From Methanobrevibacter sp. (lineage in GTDB: Archaea; Methanobacteriota; Methanobacteria; Methanobacteriales; Methanobacteriaceae), in NCBI GenBank assembly GCA_024689425.1, contig JAILDN010000033.1, positions 1 to 64,000 of the forward strand: 64,000 nt of DNA, in the 5' to 3' direction. The notes under the pieces were generated by a model. That model saw nothing but the letters and a program-made list of their open reading frames with translations, searched no databases and had not been told where the DNA came from. A program made the translations under genes and the position numbers. Position 1 is the first letter of the stretch. Every line of letters begins with the position of its first letter. This document shows, piece after piece, positions 11,209 to 21,741 of this stretch.

Positions 11209-11988
11209 ATGAAAGCTTTAATAAGTAATGACGATAGTGTAACTGCATCAGGAATACTTGCTGCTAAAAATGCAGTTAAAGATTTGTGTGATACTGTTGT
11301 TGTAGCTCCAGAGACTCAACAAAGTGGAATTGGTCATGCATTAACATTATACGAGCCATTAAGAGTAAATGAAAGAATATTGAAAGATGGAAGTAAAGCT
11401 TATGGAGTAAACGGAACTCCAACGGATGCAGTAACTATCGGTTTATTTGAAGTGCTTGATGAAAAACCTGACCTAATGATATCTGGAATAAATACCGGTT
11501 ATAATATCGGACAGGCCGAATTGACTACATCCGGAACGGTTGGAGCAGCCATTGAAGCAGCCAGTTTCGGCATCCCCACAATAGCAATTTCTCAAGAAGT
11601 AACAAGAGACGATATAAAATTTGAAAGTGGGGAAATAGATGTGGATTTCGAATTTGCAAAAAAAATGCTTAACAAGATTGCAAAAATAGTATTGAAAAAA
11701 GGATTGCCAGAAGGAATTGACTTATTAAACGTTAATATTCCAGAAAAGCCTATTGATGATGAATTTGAAGTTGTGCACTTAGGAAAAAGAATGTATGTTC
11801 CTGTAATTGAAACAAGAGCAGATCCAAGAGGCCGACCTTATTATTGGATTGGTGGTGAACCTTATTCAGAATATGAAGAAGGTAGTGACGGTTACGAACT
11901 AAAAATAAAACAAAAAACTACTATTACTCCATTAAAAATTGATTTAACTGGAGATTTGAAAGAATTTAAAGATTTTTTAGAGATTTAA
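11209..11988 (+). CDS. surE: 5'/3'-nucleotidase SurE
   Basis: ALISNDDSVTASGI, SGINTGYNIG, YSGTVGAA-like core. Confidence 0.93.
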   Translation: MKALISNDDSVTASGILAAKNAVKDLCDTVVVAPETQQSGIGHALTLYEPLRVNERILKDGSKAYGVNGTPTDAVTIGLFEVLDEKPDLMISGINTGYNIGQAELTTSGTVGAAIEAASFGIPTIAISQEVTRDDIKFESGEIDVDFEFAKKMLNKIAKIVLKKGLPEGIDLLNVNIPEKPIDDEFEVVHLGKRMYVPVIETRADPRGRPYYWIGGEPYSEYEEGSDGYELKIKQKTTITPLKIDLTGDLKEFKDFLEI

Positions 11989-12120
11989 ATCTTTAAGTAT
12001 CTTATCTCTTTCTTCACGAAGTTCTTTTAGAATTTTTTCATCAGTGCAACCGTCTTTTTCGAGTTTTGCTATAGTTCTAGTAATAGCTTCTAAATTGCTT
12101 TCTAATTGATTGATTGACAT
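11977..12120 (-). CDS. Small 47-aa helical protein (not in supplied ORF track)
   Basis: My translation: MSINQLESNLEAITRTIAKLEKDGCTDEKILKELREERDKILKDLNL*; overlaps last 12 bp of surE. Confidence 0.5.
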   Translation of the reverse strand: MSINQLESNLEAITRTIAKLEKDGCTDEKILKELREERDKILKDLNL

Positions 12121-12184
12121 AGTATAATATTAAAACATTAAAGTATATAAATCTAGAATATAAAGTATAATATACATTAAAGGG

Positions 12185-12391
12185 TTGGAAAACATGACTG
12201 ACAAAGAACAAGTAAATAAGTTATTTAAACAATTTAAAAATAAAAATGTAACTGTAGAATTAAGAGACAACAACCAAGCCGAAGGCAAAATAATCGCTAT
12301 TGATAATTACTTAAATATCGTTTTAGAAAATGAAAATGGTATTGAGACTTTAAAAGGTGGAAATATAGTTTACGTTAGCTTAAAAGAATAG
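12185..12391 (+). CDS. LSm/Sm-like archaeal protein
   Basis: Sm fold pattern: VTVELRDNNQAEGKIIAIDNYLNIVLEN...LKGGNIVYVSL. Confidence 0.9.
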   Translation: MENMTDKEQVNKLFKQFKNKNVTVELRDNNQAEGKIIAIDNYLNIVLENENGIETLKGGNIVYVSLKE

Positions 12392-12396
12392 CTAAC

Positions 12397-13401
12397 TCAA
12401 TAATCTACTTCAATACCTAAAATCTCTTTTTCACCATTATAAACATCACACGCTATTTGAGCAGCGCCAATTGCTCCTGATTCTTTAGAAATTACTTTTA
12501 ACTCGTATTTATTTTTAAAGTATTTATTAATTTCATCTTCAAAGTTAAATGGTTCTTTTGCACTTCCAATGGAGCCTGTCAAAACAATGCCTTCAATATC
12601 GTTTTTACAAACAACGTCCAAACCTGCAATTTCCATAGCTACGGTCATTATCAATGTGTCAATGGCCAGTTTAGCTTTTTCATCACCATTAACATAGTTT
12701 TCTAACAGCTGATTTTTCATGTTGGCTACTTTTCCATCTATTCCTGCAATTTTAATTGCGCCGGCATGTGAAAAACATTCATTTGCTGTTTTTCTGCCTT
12801 CATCAATGTCACGTATCATTTCTAAATCAATTGGTCCATGAACAATGCCCATCGCTCCAACACATGCATCTATAGCCCCTTTAATTTTAGAATCCTCGAT
12901 TAATATATCAACGCTGTTGGATGATATATCTGCAACGATATAATTTTTCCAGCCGGTTTCCTTGAATGCATTATATGAAATACTCACCTTCTCAGGACTG
13001 GCTTGATGTGAATAAGCTGCATTAAATAACTCGTTTAATGAAGTAGAATCCTTGTGAAGACCAGGTATCATGATTGATGGAATATTTGAATTTTCCAACT
13101 CTGAAAATACAGAGGTTCCCCCGCCGGTAACTTTACCTGCACCGTTAATGGAAAGAATACCCCTATTTTCCACTTTTTCAGTCGGTAAGATCTTATTAAA
13201 ACCATCACCCATAGCATAAGTAATGGCCATTAATTTTACAGTGCTTAAATCAACTCTTTTAGACAATTCTTCAATAGCTGATACTTTTCCACTTTTTGAA
13301 TCTTCCCTATCAATTTTAAAAATATCAATTATTTTTCCATCACCGGACATCAGACAAAAGGAAATGCCTGTTGTACCATGATCCATTCCAATAAAAACCA
13401 T
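12397..13401 (-). CDS. Methanogenesis marker protein 12
   Basis: MVFIGMDHGTTGISFCLMS ASKHA-like N terminus; start chosen at internal Met of the track ORF. Confidence 0.85.
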   Translation of the reverse strand: MVFIGMDHGTTGISFCLMSGDGKIIDIFKIDREDSKSGKVSAIEELSKRVDLSTVKLMAITYAMGDGFNKILPTEKVENRGILSINGAGKVTGGGTSVFSELENSNIPSIMIPGLHKDSTSLNELFNAAYSHQASPEKVSISYNAFKETGWKNYIVADISSNSVDILIEDSKIKGAIDACVGAMGIVHGPIDLEMIRDIDEGRKTANECFSHAGAIKIAGIDGKVANMKNQLLENYVNGDEKAKLAIDTLIMTVAMEIAGLDVVCKNDIEGIVLTGSIGSAKEPFNFEDEINKYFKNKYELKVISKESGAIGAAQIACDVYNGEKEILGIEVDY

Positions 13402-13489
13402 ATTAATTCTCCAATTTGGATATTGTTTAAAAATCAATAGCTAAAAGTATTAAATAAAATAATAATAAAAAAAAGTTTAAAAGATGAAT

Positions 13490-14482
13490 TTAATCATCTT
13501 TTTGTAATCCACAAGCTTTTCTAAGTCTTTCACCAACAATTTCAATGTCTTTTTGCCCTTCAGCAGCTCTCATTTCTTTTAAGTTAGCTCCGTCAGTAGC
13601 GTTTTCTTCAGCCCATTGTTTTTTGAAGGTTCCATCTTGGATTTCTTTTAAAACTTGTTTCATACCGTCTTTTGCTTCTTGAGTAATGATTCTATTTCCT
13701 CTTGTTAAACCACCATATTCAGCAGTGTTACTTACGTCTGTCCACATTCCAGCGAAACCTTTTTCGTAAATTAAATCAACGATGAGTTTTACTTCGTGAC
13801 AGGTTTCAAAGTAAGCAATTTCTGGTTGGTATCCTGCTTCAACCAAAGTGGTGAATCCTGCATTGATTAATTCAGTAATACCACCACATAAAACGGTTTG
13901 TTCACCGAATAAATCAGTTTCGGTTTCTTCTTGGAAAGTAGTTTCTAAAACTCCTGCTTTAGTTAAACCACAAGCTTTTGCCATACCCAATGCAAGTTGT
14001 AGTGCATCACCGGTTGCATCTTGTTGGACTGCAACTAAACCTGGAATACCGAATCCTTCTTCATAAGTTCTTCTTACCATGGATCCAGGTCCTTTTGGTG
14101 CAAACATTACGACATTTACATCTTCATTAGGTTTAATTAAGCCAAAATGAATATTATAACCGTGAGAGAATGAGATAGTGTTTCCACTTTCTACATAAGG
14201 TGCAATTTGTTCTGCGTAAACTTTTTCTTGGATTTCATCAGGAAGTAAAATGTGAATGATGTCTGCTTCCTTAGCTGCATCTTCAATAGTTTTAACTGTC
14301 ATTCCGTCTTCTTTAACTAAATTCCAAGAACTTCCATTTTCACGAACACCAACAATAACATTAGCACCACTATCAGCCATGTTTCTGGATTGTGCTCTAC
14401 CTTGAGACCCATAACCGATTACAGCAATTGTTTTTCCTTCAAGTGCATCAGTATTTACATCTGCATCATAATACATTTTCAT
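13490..14482 (-). CDS. ilvC: Ketol-acid reductoisomerase
   Basis: [35 protein letters not shown]. Confidence 0.97.
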   Translation of the reverse strand: MKMYYDADVNTDALEGKTIAVIGYGSQGRAQSRNMADSGANVIVGVRENGSSWNLVKEDGMTVKTIEDAAKEADIIHILLPDEIQEKVYAEQIAPYVESGNTISFSHGYNIHFGLIKPNEDVNVVMFAPKGPGSMVRRTYEEGFGIPGLVAVQQDATGDALQLALGMAKACGLTKAGVLETTFQEETETDLFGEQTVLCGGITELINAGFTTLVEAGYQPEIAYFETCHEVKLIVDLIYEKGFAGMWTDVSNTAEYGGLTRGNRIITQEAKDGMKQVLKEIQDGTFKKQWAEENATDGANLKEMRAAEGQKDIEIVGERLRKACGLQKDD

Positions 14483-14612
14483 TTATAACATCTCCTTGAA
14501 AAAATAATTAGATTAAAATTATCAATTATATAATATTGTTTTTGATATTTAAATAAGTAACGAGTATCAGAATAGTAAAATTTTTTTAAAATAATCTAAA
14601 TATATAATAGAT

Positions 14613-14646
14613 GTAATACCTTTTGGTATTACTATAGATCTATAGT
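14613..14646. promoter_or_regulatory. Two overlapping perfect palindromes upstream of a secreted protein gene
   Basis: GTAATACC-TTTT-GGTATTAC (14613-14632) and ACTATAGATCTATAGT (14631-14646). Confidence 0.5.
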
Positions 14647-14687
14647 GGATATAATTAAGCAATTGATTATATATCAAAGGAGACTTT

Positions 14688-16301
14688 ATGAAAAAACATG
14701 GTGTTATCATGGTTTTTTTATTAATTTTAGCACTGTGTTCACTAAGTATTGTTTCAGCTAACGAAAATGTAACCGCTAGTAGTGATGGTACACAAAAATC
14801 ATTAAATCAGGGGAATACTCCAATAGAAAATATTGGAAACAATGAATCGGGCACCGTTAATGTTCCTTCAAAATCATGCTCAGATTATCCGAATAACGGG
14901 ATAAATAATGAAACGAACGAACCGCAAAACGTTAATGTTCCTTCAAATTTATATTTGAGTTATTCAGATAATGAGATAAATTATGAACCTGAAGAACCAC
15001 AAAATATTGATGTTCCTTCAAATTCATATGATGATTCAGATGATGGGATAAATTATAAGTTAAATACCGATGGATTGTCGGATTCAAGTATAAATGAATT
15101 GCCCTGCTCAAATATTATTGATTCGAGAGAATCATTAGATGTGTTTGAACTGGCTGAGATTAATGATAAAACCGAAAAAAATGTTTTAAATAAAATAAAG
15201 AATTCTCCTAATGGATATGTAACACATAGTAATGGTAATCTTTTGATGTTACCTTTAACTAAAACGAATTTAAACGTAGTAAACAAAGAATCTTTATCAA
15301 TGAGATTTAATGAGAATGAAACTGAAAAATTACAAACATTTGGTAATGATGGTCTAACTGATAATTCATGGAGTAATCCTCAAATAAACGAGGTTATTTC
15401 CGGAATTACTAGTCCTTTAGAAAGACCGCTTTCAACCGGAGTCAGTAATGAAGAAAATAATTATCCACAAAATGATTTACCTCTTGAGAATGCGCAAAAA
15501 AATATAGTAGGTGTTTCAAGAGACTTTGATGATGATGCATTTATTTGGAGTGAAAATCCAGATAAAAGAGCGTTGGTCATTGTTGATATGGTAAATAAAA
15601 CTACAGATGGAGTTTTAAAATTAAACCTTAATGAAAAACAAGAAGATTTAAAAGCAATAACGTCAAATGAAATTAAAGAAATTGGTGTTAATGCAAGTTT
15701 AATAGCTTTAGATTATTTCAAATCACAAGGTATTAATATTCAGAAAGGTTATCCATATCTCTATGTATTAACCTCAGCAAGTGAGGTTAAAATAAACGAA
15801 ACAAGCACTGATGAAGCCATTGATGGTATTTCAGAAGTACTTGGATTGGAATTGAATAAAAATATATTTCCTATACATAATCCATTATGGAAGGATTTAA
15901 TATTTTATTATATATGGGTAAACAGTGCCAATAATAAAGATATGTCTTCATATGCATTAAAATACGATGATAAGACATCTAAGTTAATTGTATCTGAAAA
16001 AATTAAAAAACAAGGAGATCTAATTGCATATAAAATGGGTTTATATGAAAAATATTGCCCAGGGCCAAAACCTCATTACAATGGGGGAACAGTAATAGTT
16101 AACAAAATAAATACTGTAAATTTAGATAATAATAATACTACTGCAGATGTTAACAATACTACAAGTACTGGCAATAAAATCAAGAAAAATCTTGAAAACT
16201 CAATTGTATACAGCGGTAATCCTTTTAATGTGTTATACACATTAATTGCAATTTTAATCGTATCTGCAATATTTGGTGTTGGATATTCAAAACGTGACTA
16301 A
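14688..16301 (+). CDS. Secreted, membrane-anchored adhesin-like protein with N-terminal low-complexity repeats
   Basis: Signal peptide VFLLILALCSLSIVSA; EPQNVNVPSN repeats; C-terminal TM followed by KRD. Confidence 0.6.
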   Translation: MKKHGVIMVFLLILALCSLSIVSANENVTASSDGTQKSLNQGNTPIENIGNNESGTVNVPSKSCSDYPNNGINNETNEPQNVNVPSNLYLSYSDNEINYEPEEPQNIDVPSNSYDDSDDGINYKLNTDGLSDSSINELPCSNIIDSRESLDVFELAEINDKTEKNVLNKIKNSPNGYVTHSNGNLLMLPLTKTNLNVVNKESLSMRFNENETEKLQTFGNDGLTDNSWSNPQINEVISGITSPLERPLSTGVSNEENNYPQNDLPLENAQKNIVGVSRDFDDDAFIWSENPDKRALVIVDMVNKTTDGVLKLNLNEKQEDLKAITSNEIKEIGVNASLIALDYFKSQGINIQKGYPYLYVLTSASEVKINETSTDEAIDGISEVLGLELNKNIFPIHNPLWKDLIFYYIWVNSANNKDMSSYALKYDDKTSKLIVSEKIKKQGDLIAYKMGLYEKYCPGPKPHYNGGTVIVNKINTVNLDNNNTTADVNNTTSTGNKIKKNLENSIVYSGNPFNVLYTLIAILIVSAIFGVGYSKRD

Positions 16302-16303
16302 GT

Positions 16304-16337
16304 AATATTTCACAATTCTTTGTGAAATATTTTTTTT
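16304..16337 (+). terminator. Hairpin terminator
   Basis: AATATTTCACAA-TTCT-TTGTGAAATATT then TTTTTTT. Confidence 0.7.
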
Positions 16338-16393
16338 CTTTTTTTGATGAATTTTATATATTTAAAAAAATAAAAGTAATAATGTGAATTTTA

Positions 16394-16825
16394 ATGAATA
16401 ATAACTATATACGTTTCTTAGTGATAAATTTTATATCATCTCTCATAATTTCATATGTAGTGTGTGCTATGTTAGATACATATGGGTTGCATGATGTGCT
16501 ATACATCGGCAATTTGTTCGGAGCATACTTCCTAGTGATTTTTGGAGTTAATATACTCGTTGAAGAGAATGTTGTGTCAAATGACTATCATAGATTCCTT
16601 CTTGTATTTATATATCTCATACTCTTTGACCTTTCATTTATCTTTATAATACCGCACTTCTTTAAATATAATATGTTTTTAACAACAGACATCATATATT
16701 TAACCTTAAAAGGGTTTAAAATAAATATTGTGTTTAATCCAGTGGTTTATATTCTTATTTTCTCATTAATAATACTGATTTTTAATTATATACTCTACAG
16801 GTATATGAAAAAATTAAGGGCTTGA
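16394..16825 (+). CDS. Small membrane protein of unknown function
   Basis: Four hydrophobic segments. Confidence 0.5.
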   Translation: MNNNYIRFLVINFISSLIISYVVCAMLDTYGLHDVLYIGNLFGAYFLVIFGVNILVEENVVSNDYHRFLLVFIYLILFDLSFIFIIPHFFKYNMFLTTDIIYLTLKGFKINIVFNPVVYILIFSLIILIFNYILYRYMKKLRA

Positions 16826-17338
16826 ACTTACTTTCTGTTGAAATGATGGATTTTCAAGTTTCAATAGGAATAATTTTCTATCGATTCCGCCCGCATAACC
16901 GGTTAAACTTCCATTCGAACCAATAACTCTGTGACAGGGAATTATTATGGAAATCGGATTGTGACTTACCGCTCCACCAATAGCCTGAGCAGACATTTTT
17001 TCAATTCCTCTTTCAAAAGCGATCCGTTTAGCAATGTCATTGTAAGTGATGGTTTTACCATATGGAACCTCACAAAGAATTCTCCAAACCTCTTTCCTAA
17101 ATTCAGTTCCTTCGAGATCCAAATCAAGTTCGATGCTTTGGGGTTTTTTACCATCAAAATAATGATTCAGCCATTTTTTGGCATTTATTAGTACTTCATC
17201 TTCTTTTTCGACCAATTCTTCATTGATATTGGCTAAATAGTATTTTTGGCCTTTAAACCATGCTCCTATTAGCTTATCATTTCGAGAACAAAGTAAAAAA
17301 TCTCCAATGGGAGATTTATAGACTGAATAATTAATCAT
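16814..17338 (-). CDS. ogt: Methylated-DNA-[protein]-cysteine S-methyltransferase
   Basis: Active site IIIPCHRVIG. Confidence 0.95.
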   Translation of the reverse strand: MINYSVYKSPIGDFLLCSRNDKLIGAWFKGQKYYLANINEELVEKEDEVLINAKKWLNHYFDGKKPQSIELDLDLEGTEFRKEVWRILCEVPYGKTITYNDIAKRIAFERGIEKMSAQAIGGAVSHNPISIIIPCHRVIGSNGSLTGYAGGIDRKLFLLKLENPSFQQKVSSSP

Positions 17339-17365
17339 TTTAAAAAAAATAAGAAAAATAGATGA

Positions 17366-17893
17366 TTAGTAACCATCTACTAAAACGTTTAACTCACCAG
17401 TTACAATATCTATGATAAGACCGTGAACTGGTACATCAGGAATTAATGGGTGGTTTTTGATTTTTTCAACAACATTCTTTACATTTTCTTCTTCAGATTC
17501 AAATCCACCTATCCATTCGGATAAATCATATTTTGCAATATCTTCTTCTTTAATTCCTCTTGCAATCATTTTTTCTTTTAAAGCTTCAGCATCGGCTCCG
17601 GCCATACCACATTCAGTGTGACCTACGACCATCACTTCTTCAGCTCCAAGATTGTACAATGCAGCAGCAATAGATCTTATTGCATCTTCACCAACGATTG
17701 AATTTCCGGCATTTCTGACAATTTTAGCATCCCCTCTTTCAAGGCCTAATGCCGGTTCAAAAAAGTCGATTAATCTGCAGTCCATACAAGTTAAAATAGC
17801 TAACTTCTTTTGTGCATGGTGAGACATTTCTTTGCCTTCAAAGTTTTCCACAAATTTCTTATTATCTTCCAAAACATTTTCCAATATAGTCAT
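17366..17893 (-). CDS. Beta-class carbonic anhydrase
   Basis: CMDCRLIDF, GHTECGMAG zinc ligands; start at MTILENV. Confidence 0.9.
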   Translation of the reverse strand: MTILENVLEDNKKFVENFEGKEMSHHAQKKLAILTCMDCRLIDFFEPALGLERGDAKIVRNAGNSIVGEDAIRSIAAALYNLGAEEVMVVGHTECGMAGADAEALKEKMIARGIKEEDIAKYDLSEWIGGFESEEENVKNVVEKIKNHPLIPDVPVHGLIIDIVTGELNVLVDGY

Positions 17894-17894
17894 T

Positions 17895-18377
17895 TTAAAC
17901 CCCCCTTGACATTGCAGTGAGCCCGGTTCTTGAAATCCTTTTGATTCCATAACCTTTTAATAAAGATATAAATGCATTAATTTTTTCCATATCACCAGTA
18001 ATTTCAATGATTAATGTTTCTTCAGTGACATCAACGATTTTTGCTCTGAAAATATTTACATACTGTATTATTTCAGCTCTGGCTTTTTCATTAGGAATAT
18101 TTACTTTAACCAAACATAATTCCCTTTTAACTGCATTTTTAGAAATATCTTTAATCTTGATAACGTCAACTAACTTATTCAATTGCTTAGTGACTTGTTC
18201 TAATATATTATCATCAGCTTTTACAGTAATTACCATTCTTGCAAGTCCTTCAACTTCTGATTCGCCGACTGTAATACTGTCAATATTAAAATCTCTTCTT
18301 GTAAATAGGCCAGCAACTTTTTGTAGAACACCTGGTTTGTTTTCTACTAATGTGCTTATAACATGATATTTTTCCAT
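17895..18377 (-). CDS. ilvN: Acetolactate synthase small subunit
   Basis: VENKPGVLQKVAGLFTRRDFNIDSITVG. Confidence 0.96.
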   Translation of the reverse strand: MEKYHVISTLVENKPGVLQKVAGLFTRRDFNIDSITVGESEVEGLARMVITVKADDNILEQVTKQLNKLVDVIKIKDISKNAVKRELCLVKVNIPNEKARAEIIQYVNIFRAKIVDVTEETLIIEITGDMEKINAFISLLKGYGIKRISRTGLTAMSRGV

Positions 18378-20072
18378 TTAAATCACATCTTTTTCTAGTT
18401 TATATTCACCTATCATTTCGTTTATGCCTGCTCCCGGAGGCAACATTGGAAGTGCTTCATTTGGATCAACAACAACATCGATTAAGACTGCTTCATTATC
18501 CTTTATTGCGGTTTTTAAAGCTTCTTTTGTTTCACCTGGCTTTTCAACTCTAACTGCATTAACTCCGAAACTTTCAGCCAACTTCACGAAGTCCGGTGAG
18601 TGTCCCAATTTAGTTTCAGAATGCCTTCTATCATATAATAAGCTTTGCCATTGATAAACCATTCCCAAAGTTCTATTTTCTAATACTACTGCAATGACAG
18701 GTATGTCATATTCATAAACGGTAGCCAATTCCTGACAGACCATTAAAAATCCGCCGTCTCCATTAACGGAAACAACAACATCTTCAGGACAGGCCACTTT
18801 AGCTCCAATAGCTGAAGGGAAACCGAATCCCATAGTACCCAATCCACCGGATGAAATGAATTTACGTGGCTTTTGAGCGTCATAAAAATGGGCTGCCCAC
18901 ATTTGATTCTGGCCAACGTCAGTTGTTAATATGGAATCCGGAGTTAAAACTTCACTAATTTCTTTAATTACTGACTGTGGCTTAAGCGGTACGTCATCAT
19001 AGGTAACTCTTGGCAATAATTCCTGCTTTCTTTTTTGAATTTTACTAGTCCATTCATTTACGTCTTTGGAAACTTTGTAATTTTTAAATAAGTCATTCAA
19101 TTGATTTAAGATATTTTTAGCATCTCCTACAATCGGTAAATCAACAGAAACATTTTTGCCAATCTCTGCCGGGTCAATATCGATATGGATTACCTTACTG
19201 TCGGGAACAAAACTGTCTAATCTTCCGGTAGTTCTGTCTGAAAATCTTATACCGATAGCTATTAATAAATCACATTCATTGACTGAATCATTTGAAACTT
19301 TTCTTCCGTGCATTCCAAGCATTCCTAAAGCTAAATCTTCAGTTTCATCAATAGCTCCTTTTCCTAAAAGTGAAGTCATGACAGGGGCATTGATTAAATG
19401 TACAAATTCATGTAGTTCTTCACAAGCGTTTGCTAAAATTACACCTGCTCCCGCAAGAACCATCGGTCTTTTAGCTTCTTTTATTAAATTATACGCTTTT
19501 TTAATTTGTCTAGGATTGCCTTTTAAAGTAGGATTGTAACCAGGAGTTTGAATCAGATTATCGTCAAATTTTGTCAGTTCGCCTTCTTGAACTTCTTTTG
19601 GAACATCTATCAATACAGGCCCAGGCCTTCCGCAAGTAGCTATATCAAAACTTGTTTTAATAACTGAAGGTATTAAATCTGGATCTCTTGGCTGGAAACT
19701 ATGTTTGGTAATAGGCATAGTAATTCCAATAATATCTGCTTCCTGAAATGCATCATTTCCTATTAAATGAGTAGGAACTTGTCCGGTTATAGCTACAACA
19801 GGAGAAGAATCCATAAAAGAAGTAGCAATTCCTGTAACTAAGTTAGTTGCACCTGGTCCAGAAGTTGCCAAACACACACCAACTTTACCTGAAGCTCTTG
19901 CAAATCCATCTGCTGCATGAGCCGCTGCCTGTTCGTGTCTAACTAGGATATGGTTGATGTCTGCATCATATAACATATCATAGAAAGGTATGGTTTGTCC
20001 TCCAGGATAACCAAATATTGTCTCTACTCCCATTTTTTTAAGGGATTCAATAATCGCTTCTCCGCCTCTCAT
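18378..20072 (-). CDS. ilvB: Acetolactate synthase large subunit
   Basis: GYPGGQTIPFYD...HEQAAAHAADGFARASGKVGVCLATSGPGATNL. Confidence 0.97.
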   Translation of the reverse strand: MRGGEAIIESLKKMGVETIFGYPGGQTIPFYDMLYDADINHILVRHEQAAAHAADGFARASGKVGVCLATSGPGATNLVTGIATSFMDSSPVVAITGQVPTHLIGNDAFQEADIIGITMPITKHSFQPRDPDLIPSVIKTSFDIATCGRPGPVLIDVPKEVQEGELTKFDDNLIQTPGYNPTLKGNPRQIKKAYNLIKEAKRPMVLAGAGVILANACEELHEFVHLINAPVMTSLLGKGAIDETEDLALGMLGMHGRKVSNDSVNECDLLIAIGIRFSDRTTGRLDSFVPDSKVIHIDIDPAEIGKNVSVDLPIVGDAKNILNQLNDLFKNYKVSKDVNEWTSKIQKRKQELLPRVTYDDVPLKPQSVIKEISEVLTPDSILTTDVGQNQMWAAHFYDAQKPRKFISSGGLGTMGFGFPSAIGAKVACPEDVVVSVNGDGGFLMVCQELATVYEYDIPVIAVVLENRTLGMVYQWQSLLYDRRHSETKLGHSPDFVKLAESFGVNAVRVEKPGETKEALKTAIKDNEAVLIDVVVDPNEALPMLPPGAGINEMIGEYKLEKDVI

Positions 20073-20222
20073 TTTAAAAACCTTTATATATCTTTTATTA
20101 TGAAGTAATCTTTGTAAAGTTCAATATATATAATTATTCTTAACAGAATTTTGATGAAAAAATTGAAAAGTTTAAATATGAAAAAAACATAGTTAAACAC
20201 AAGTAATACACGAGATGATTTC

Positions 20223-20567
20223 ATGAATTATTCAAAATTATTATGTCATCGCATACCTGAAAGAAGTTTTTTCATAAAAAACCATCAGTTTCCAGTATGT
20301 GCACGATGCACCGGCTTTTATACTGGACTGGCTGTATTTTTAGTTTATAATTTCTTCTTTAGGATAAATTACACACCTGAATTATTTGTAATTGCAGTGA
20401 TACTCCTGATTCCTACTACAATTGATGGCTTTACTCAATTATTAGGATATAGGAAAAGCAACAATACTCTAAGATTTACGACAGGCTTTATAGGTGGCAT
20501 AGGTTTAATAATAATCATGAAAATGGCTGTTAGGATGTTATATTTAATTATGGGGGTATATTTATGA
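20223..20567 (+). CDS. DUF2085-like small membrane protein
   Basis: LLCHRIPERSFF...PVCARCTGFYTG. Confidence 0.75.
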   Translation: MNYSKLLCHRIPERSFFIKNHQFPVCARCTGFYTGLAVFLVYNFFFRINYTPELFVIAVILLIPTTIDGFTQLLGYRKSNNTLRFTTGFIGGIGLIIIMKMAVRMLYLIMGVYL

Positions 20568-20836
20568 TAATTTGTCCAGAATGTGGAACTGAAAATCCTC
20601 AAAACGGTAAATTCTGTAGAAATTGCGGTGTTAATTTAGTTCATGATTATAAAACAACAGAAAAAACGGAACCGCCAAAAAAGGCAACAGTTATAGATAA
20701 TACGCAAAATCAACAACAAACAGTCAATAATACAACATCGACTAAAAAAAGCAATAGTGATGTTGGCGGTATTTTAGCTTGTTGTATCTGTTTAATATTT
20801 ATATTTATAATCTTTGCAATTTTCGGAGGACTTTAA
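20564..20836 (+). CDS. Zinc-ribbon membrane protein
   Basis: CPECGTENPQNGKFCRNCG plus C-terminal TM. Confidence 0.7.
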   Translation: MIICPECGTENPQNGKFCRNCGVNLVHDYKTTEKTEPPKKATVIDNTQNQQQTVNNTTSTKKSNSDVGGILACCICLIFIFIIFAIFGGL

Positions 20837-21741
20837 TCCTTTAGATAATAATAAAGAACAGCTTTTTGTGCATGAAGCCTATTTTCGGCTTCATCATAAA
20901 CAACAGATTGAGGACCATCGATGACATCTGAGGTAACTTCTTTTCCTCTAATTGCCGGCAGACAATGCATAAATATTGCATCATCATTAGCCAAATCCAT
21001 CAATTCTTTATTGACTTGATACGGTTTTAAATCGATTTCTCTTTGAGCCGCTTCGGCTTCATCACCCATACTGACCCAAACGTCAGTATAAACAATGTCA
21101 ACATTATCCAGTGCAACATTGATATCATCAGAAATAGTAATTTCAGTATTATTCTCTTTAGCAAACTCCAAAGCTATTTTGACAGTGTTTTCATTTGGTT
21201 CATAGCCTTTAGGGCATGCAACAGACATATCCATGCCTAAAAGAGGAGCAATTAAAAGAAGGGAATTACATACATTGTTTCCATCGCCTACGAAACATAT
21301 TTTTTTATCATCAAAAGATCCGAAATGCTCTTTAATTGTTAACACGTCAGCCAGCGCCTGACAAGGGTGTTCCAAATTAGTTAATCCGCTGATGACAGGG
21401 ACATCTGAATATTTGGCTAATTCTATTACGTCATCATGTTCAATAGCCCTGATCATTATTCCGTCAACAAAACGGCTCAATACCTTAGCTGTATCAGAGA
21501 TAGGCTCTCCTCTGCCCATCTGTAAGTCATTGGATGACAAAAATATTGCTCTTCCGCCTAACTGATACATTCCAACATCGAAAGAGACTCTTGTTCTAGT
21601 TGATGATTTTTGAAAAATCATTGCTAAAGTCTTACCTTCTAGCGGTTTTTCTTCCTTTTTGCCTGCTTTGATTTCACTAGCCAAATCAATTATGTATGAT
21701 ATGTCCTCTTTAATATCACAAATAGATAATAAACTATCCAT
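20833..21741 (-). CDS. argF: Ornithine carbamoyltransferase
   Basis: FQKSSTRTRVSFDVGMYQLGG; HPCQALAD; MHCLPA. Confidence 0.96.
   Translation of the reverse strand: MDSLLSICDIKEDISYIIDLASEIKAGKKEEKPLEGKTLAMIFQKSSTRTRVSFDVGMYQLGGRAIFLSSNDLQMGRGEPISDTAKVLSRFVDGIMIRAIEHDDVIELAKYSDVPVISGLTNLEHPCQALADVLTIKEHFGSFDDKKICFVGDGNNVCNSLLLIAPLLGMDMSVACPKGYEPNENTVKIALEFAKENNTEITISDDINVALDNVDIVYTDVWVSMGDEAEAAQREIDLKPYQVNKELMDLANDDAIFMHCLPAIRGKEVTSDVIDGPQSVVYDEAENRLHAQKAVLYYYLKD

Noticed and set aside
20833-21741. Possible operon of argF with neighbouring zinc-ribbon gene
   Set aside because: Opposite strands, simply convergent with 4-bp overlap.
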